Source: Actinospineispora acaciae DSM 45401
GTDB lineage: Bacteria; Actinomycetota; Actinomycetes; Mycobacteriales; Pseudonocardiaceae
NCBI RefSeq assembly: GCF_000620785.1
Contig: NZ_JIAI01000007.1
Location: 310,001 to 374,000, forward strand
DNA: 64,000 bases
Direction: 5' to 3'
Each line of letters begins with the position of its first letter. Positions within the stretch are counted from its first letter, which is position 1. The notes below the pieces were generated by a model. It saw nothing but the letters and a program-made list of their open reading frames with translations. It had not been told where the DNA came from and ran no database searches. Shown one piece after another: positions 63,860-64,000 of this stretch. The position numbers and the translations under genes were made by a program.

Positions 63860-64000
63860 TCATGTGCCGATCCGGCCTTCGGTGGCCGCCAGCGCGGTCG
63901 CGGCCCGCCCGGACCGCACGGCGATCACCTCCGCGACGATGGACACGGCCGTCTCCGCCGGGGTGCGCGCGCCGAGGTCGAGCCCGACCGGGCCGTGCAG
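63860..64000 (-). CDS. XdhC/CoxI-family protein, C-terminal fragment (5' end outside window)
   Basis: The last 46 codons of a minus-strand gene read LHGPVGLDLGARTPAETAV, SIVAEVIAVRSG and a short tail ending in RIGT before TGA at 63860-63862. GPVGLDLGARTPxExAxSIxAEI is the C-terminal signature of XdhC/CoxI proteins, which help insert or mature the molybdenum cofactor of xanthine and CO dehydrogenases. The gene continues beyond position 64000. It is followed four bases later by the YdcF gene in the same direction. Confidence 0.8.
   Translation of the reverse strand: MHGPVGLDLGARTPAETAVSIVAEVIAVRSGRAATALAATEGRIGT

Noticed and set aside
1..64000. CRISPR array, prophage, IS element or rRNA operon
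   Set aside because: No regularly spaced direct repeats, no transposase, integrase or phage structural genes, and no rRNA sequence were found. One tRNA only.

Overview
The window is high-GC DNA (roughly 70% or more G+C by eye) with dense gene packing, many GTG starts and many 4-nt ATGA/GTGA gene overlaps. Together with the gene families present (DUF3099, DUF4186, TIGR03086, MmyB-type regulators, two ECF41-type sigma factors, chaplin-like small secreted proteins, actinobacterial DnaG next to tRNA-Asn) this indicates an actinomycete. A member of the Pseudonocardiales is my best guess, but the genus cannot be fixed from sequence reading alone.

Left part (1-35.5 kb) is mixed chromosomal content. 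It starts with a VOC protein, an LLM flavin enzyme and a phosphotransferase. A beta-oxidation set follows in two blocks (GntR regulator, crotonase, thiolase at 3.4-6.2 kb; SDR and acyl-CoA dehydrogenase at 7.1-9.1 kb), tied together by an identical 12-nt operator-like sequence in front of the regulator and of the dehydrogenase. Around it lie two paralogous small secreted proteins. Next come a thioesterase, an MBL hydrolase, TetR, an HtrA protease, a second LLM enzyme, a cAMP-type-sensor histidine kinase coupled to a receiver/thioredoxin-reductase-like fusion, a two-gene polyamine module (PLP decarboxylase plus a SpeD-SpeE fusion), an ECF41 sigma factor with DoxX, tautomerase and SDR neighbours, tRNA-Asn, and the dnaG operon (dnaG, unknown, tam-like methyltransferase, MOSC). 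A second ECF41-like sigma factor, GNAT, TIGR03086, arylamine N-acetyltransferase and an MFS exporter with its MmyB regulator close this part.

Right part (35.5-60.1 kb) is the most interesting: a methylated-amine catabolic island. Trimethylamine monooxygenase (Tmm) and TMAO demethylase (Tdm) would convert TMA to TMAO and then to dimethylamine plus formaldehyde. Gamma-glutamylmethylamide synthetase (GmaS), N-methylglutamate synthase (MgsABC) and N-methylglutamate dehydrogenase (MgdABC, with the gamma subunit fused to alpha) would take monomethylamine to glutamate plus methylene-THF. A cyclodeaminase/cyclohydrolase (FchA-like) and formate-THF ligase (Fhs) would carry the one-carbon unit to formate. 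No recognisable dimethylamine monooxygenase (DmmABCD) is present. Instead tdm sits in a five-gene translationally coupled operon with an acyl-CoA-dehydrogenase-fold flavoprotein, a 36-residue membrane peptide, a 103-residue unknown protein and an EamA transporter. A separate sarcosine-oxidase-like flavoenzyme with a glutamine amidotransferase and an IclR regulator lies next to tmm. These are candidates for the missing step. An XRE-cupin regulator stands between the mgd and gma/mgs transcription units, and an APC permease ends the cluster.

The right edge holds a split transketolase pair, dGTPase, a YdcF-family membrane protein and the C-terminal end of an XdhC-like gene. Two families of dispersed perfect or near-perfect palindromes sit a few bases downstream of stop codons throughout the window, and probably act as terminators.
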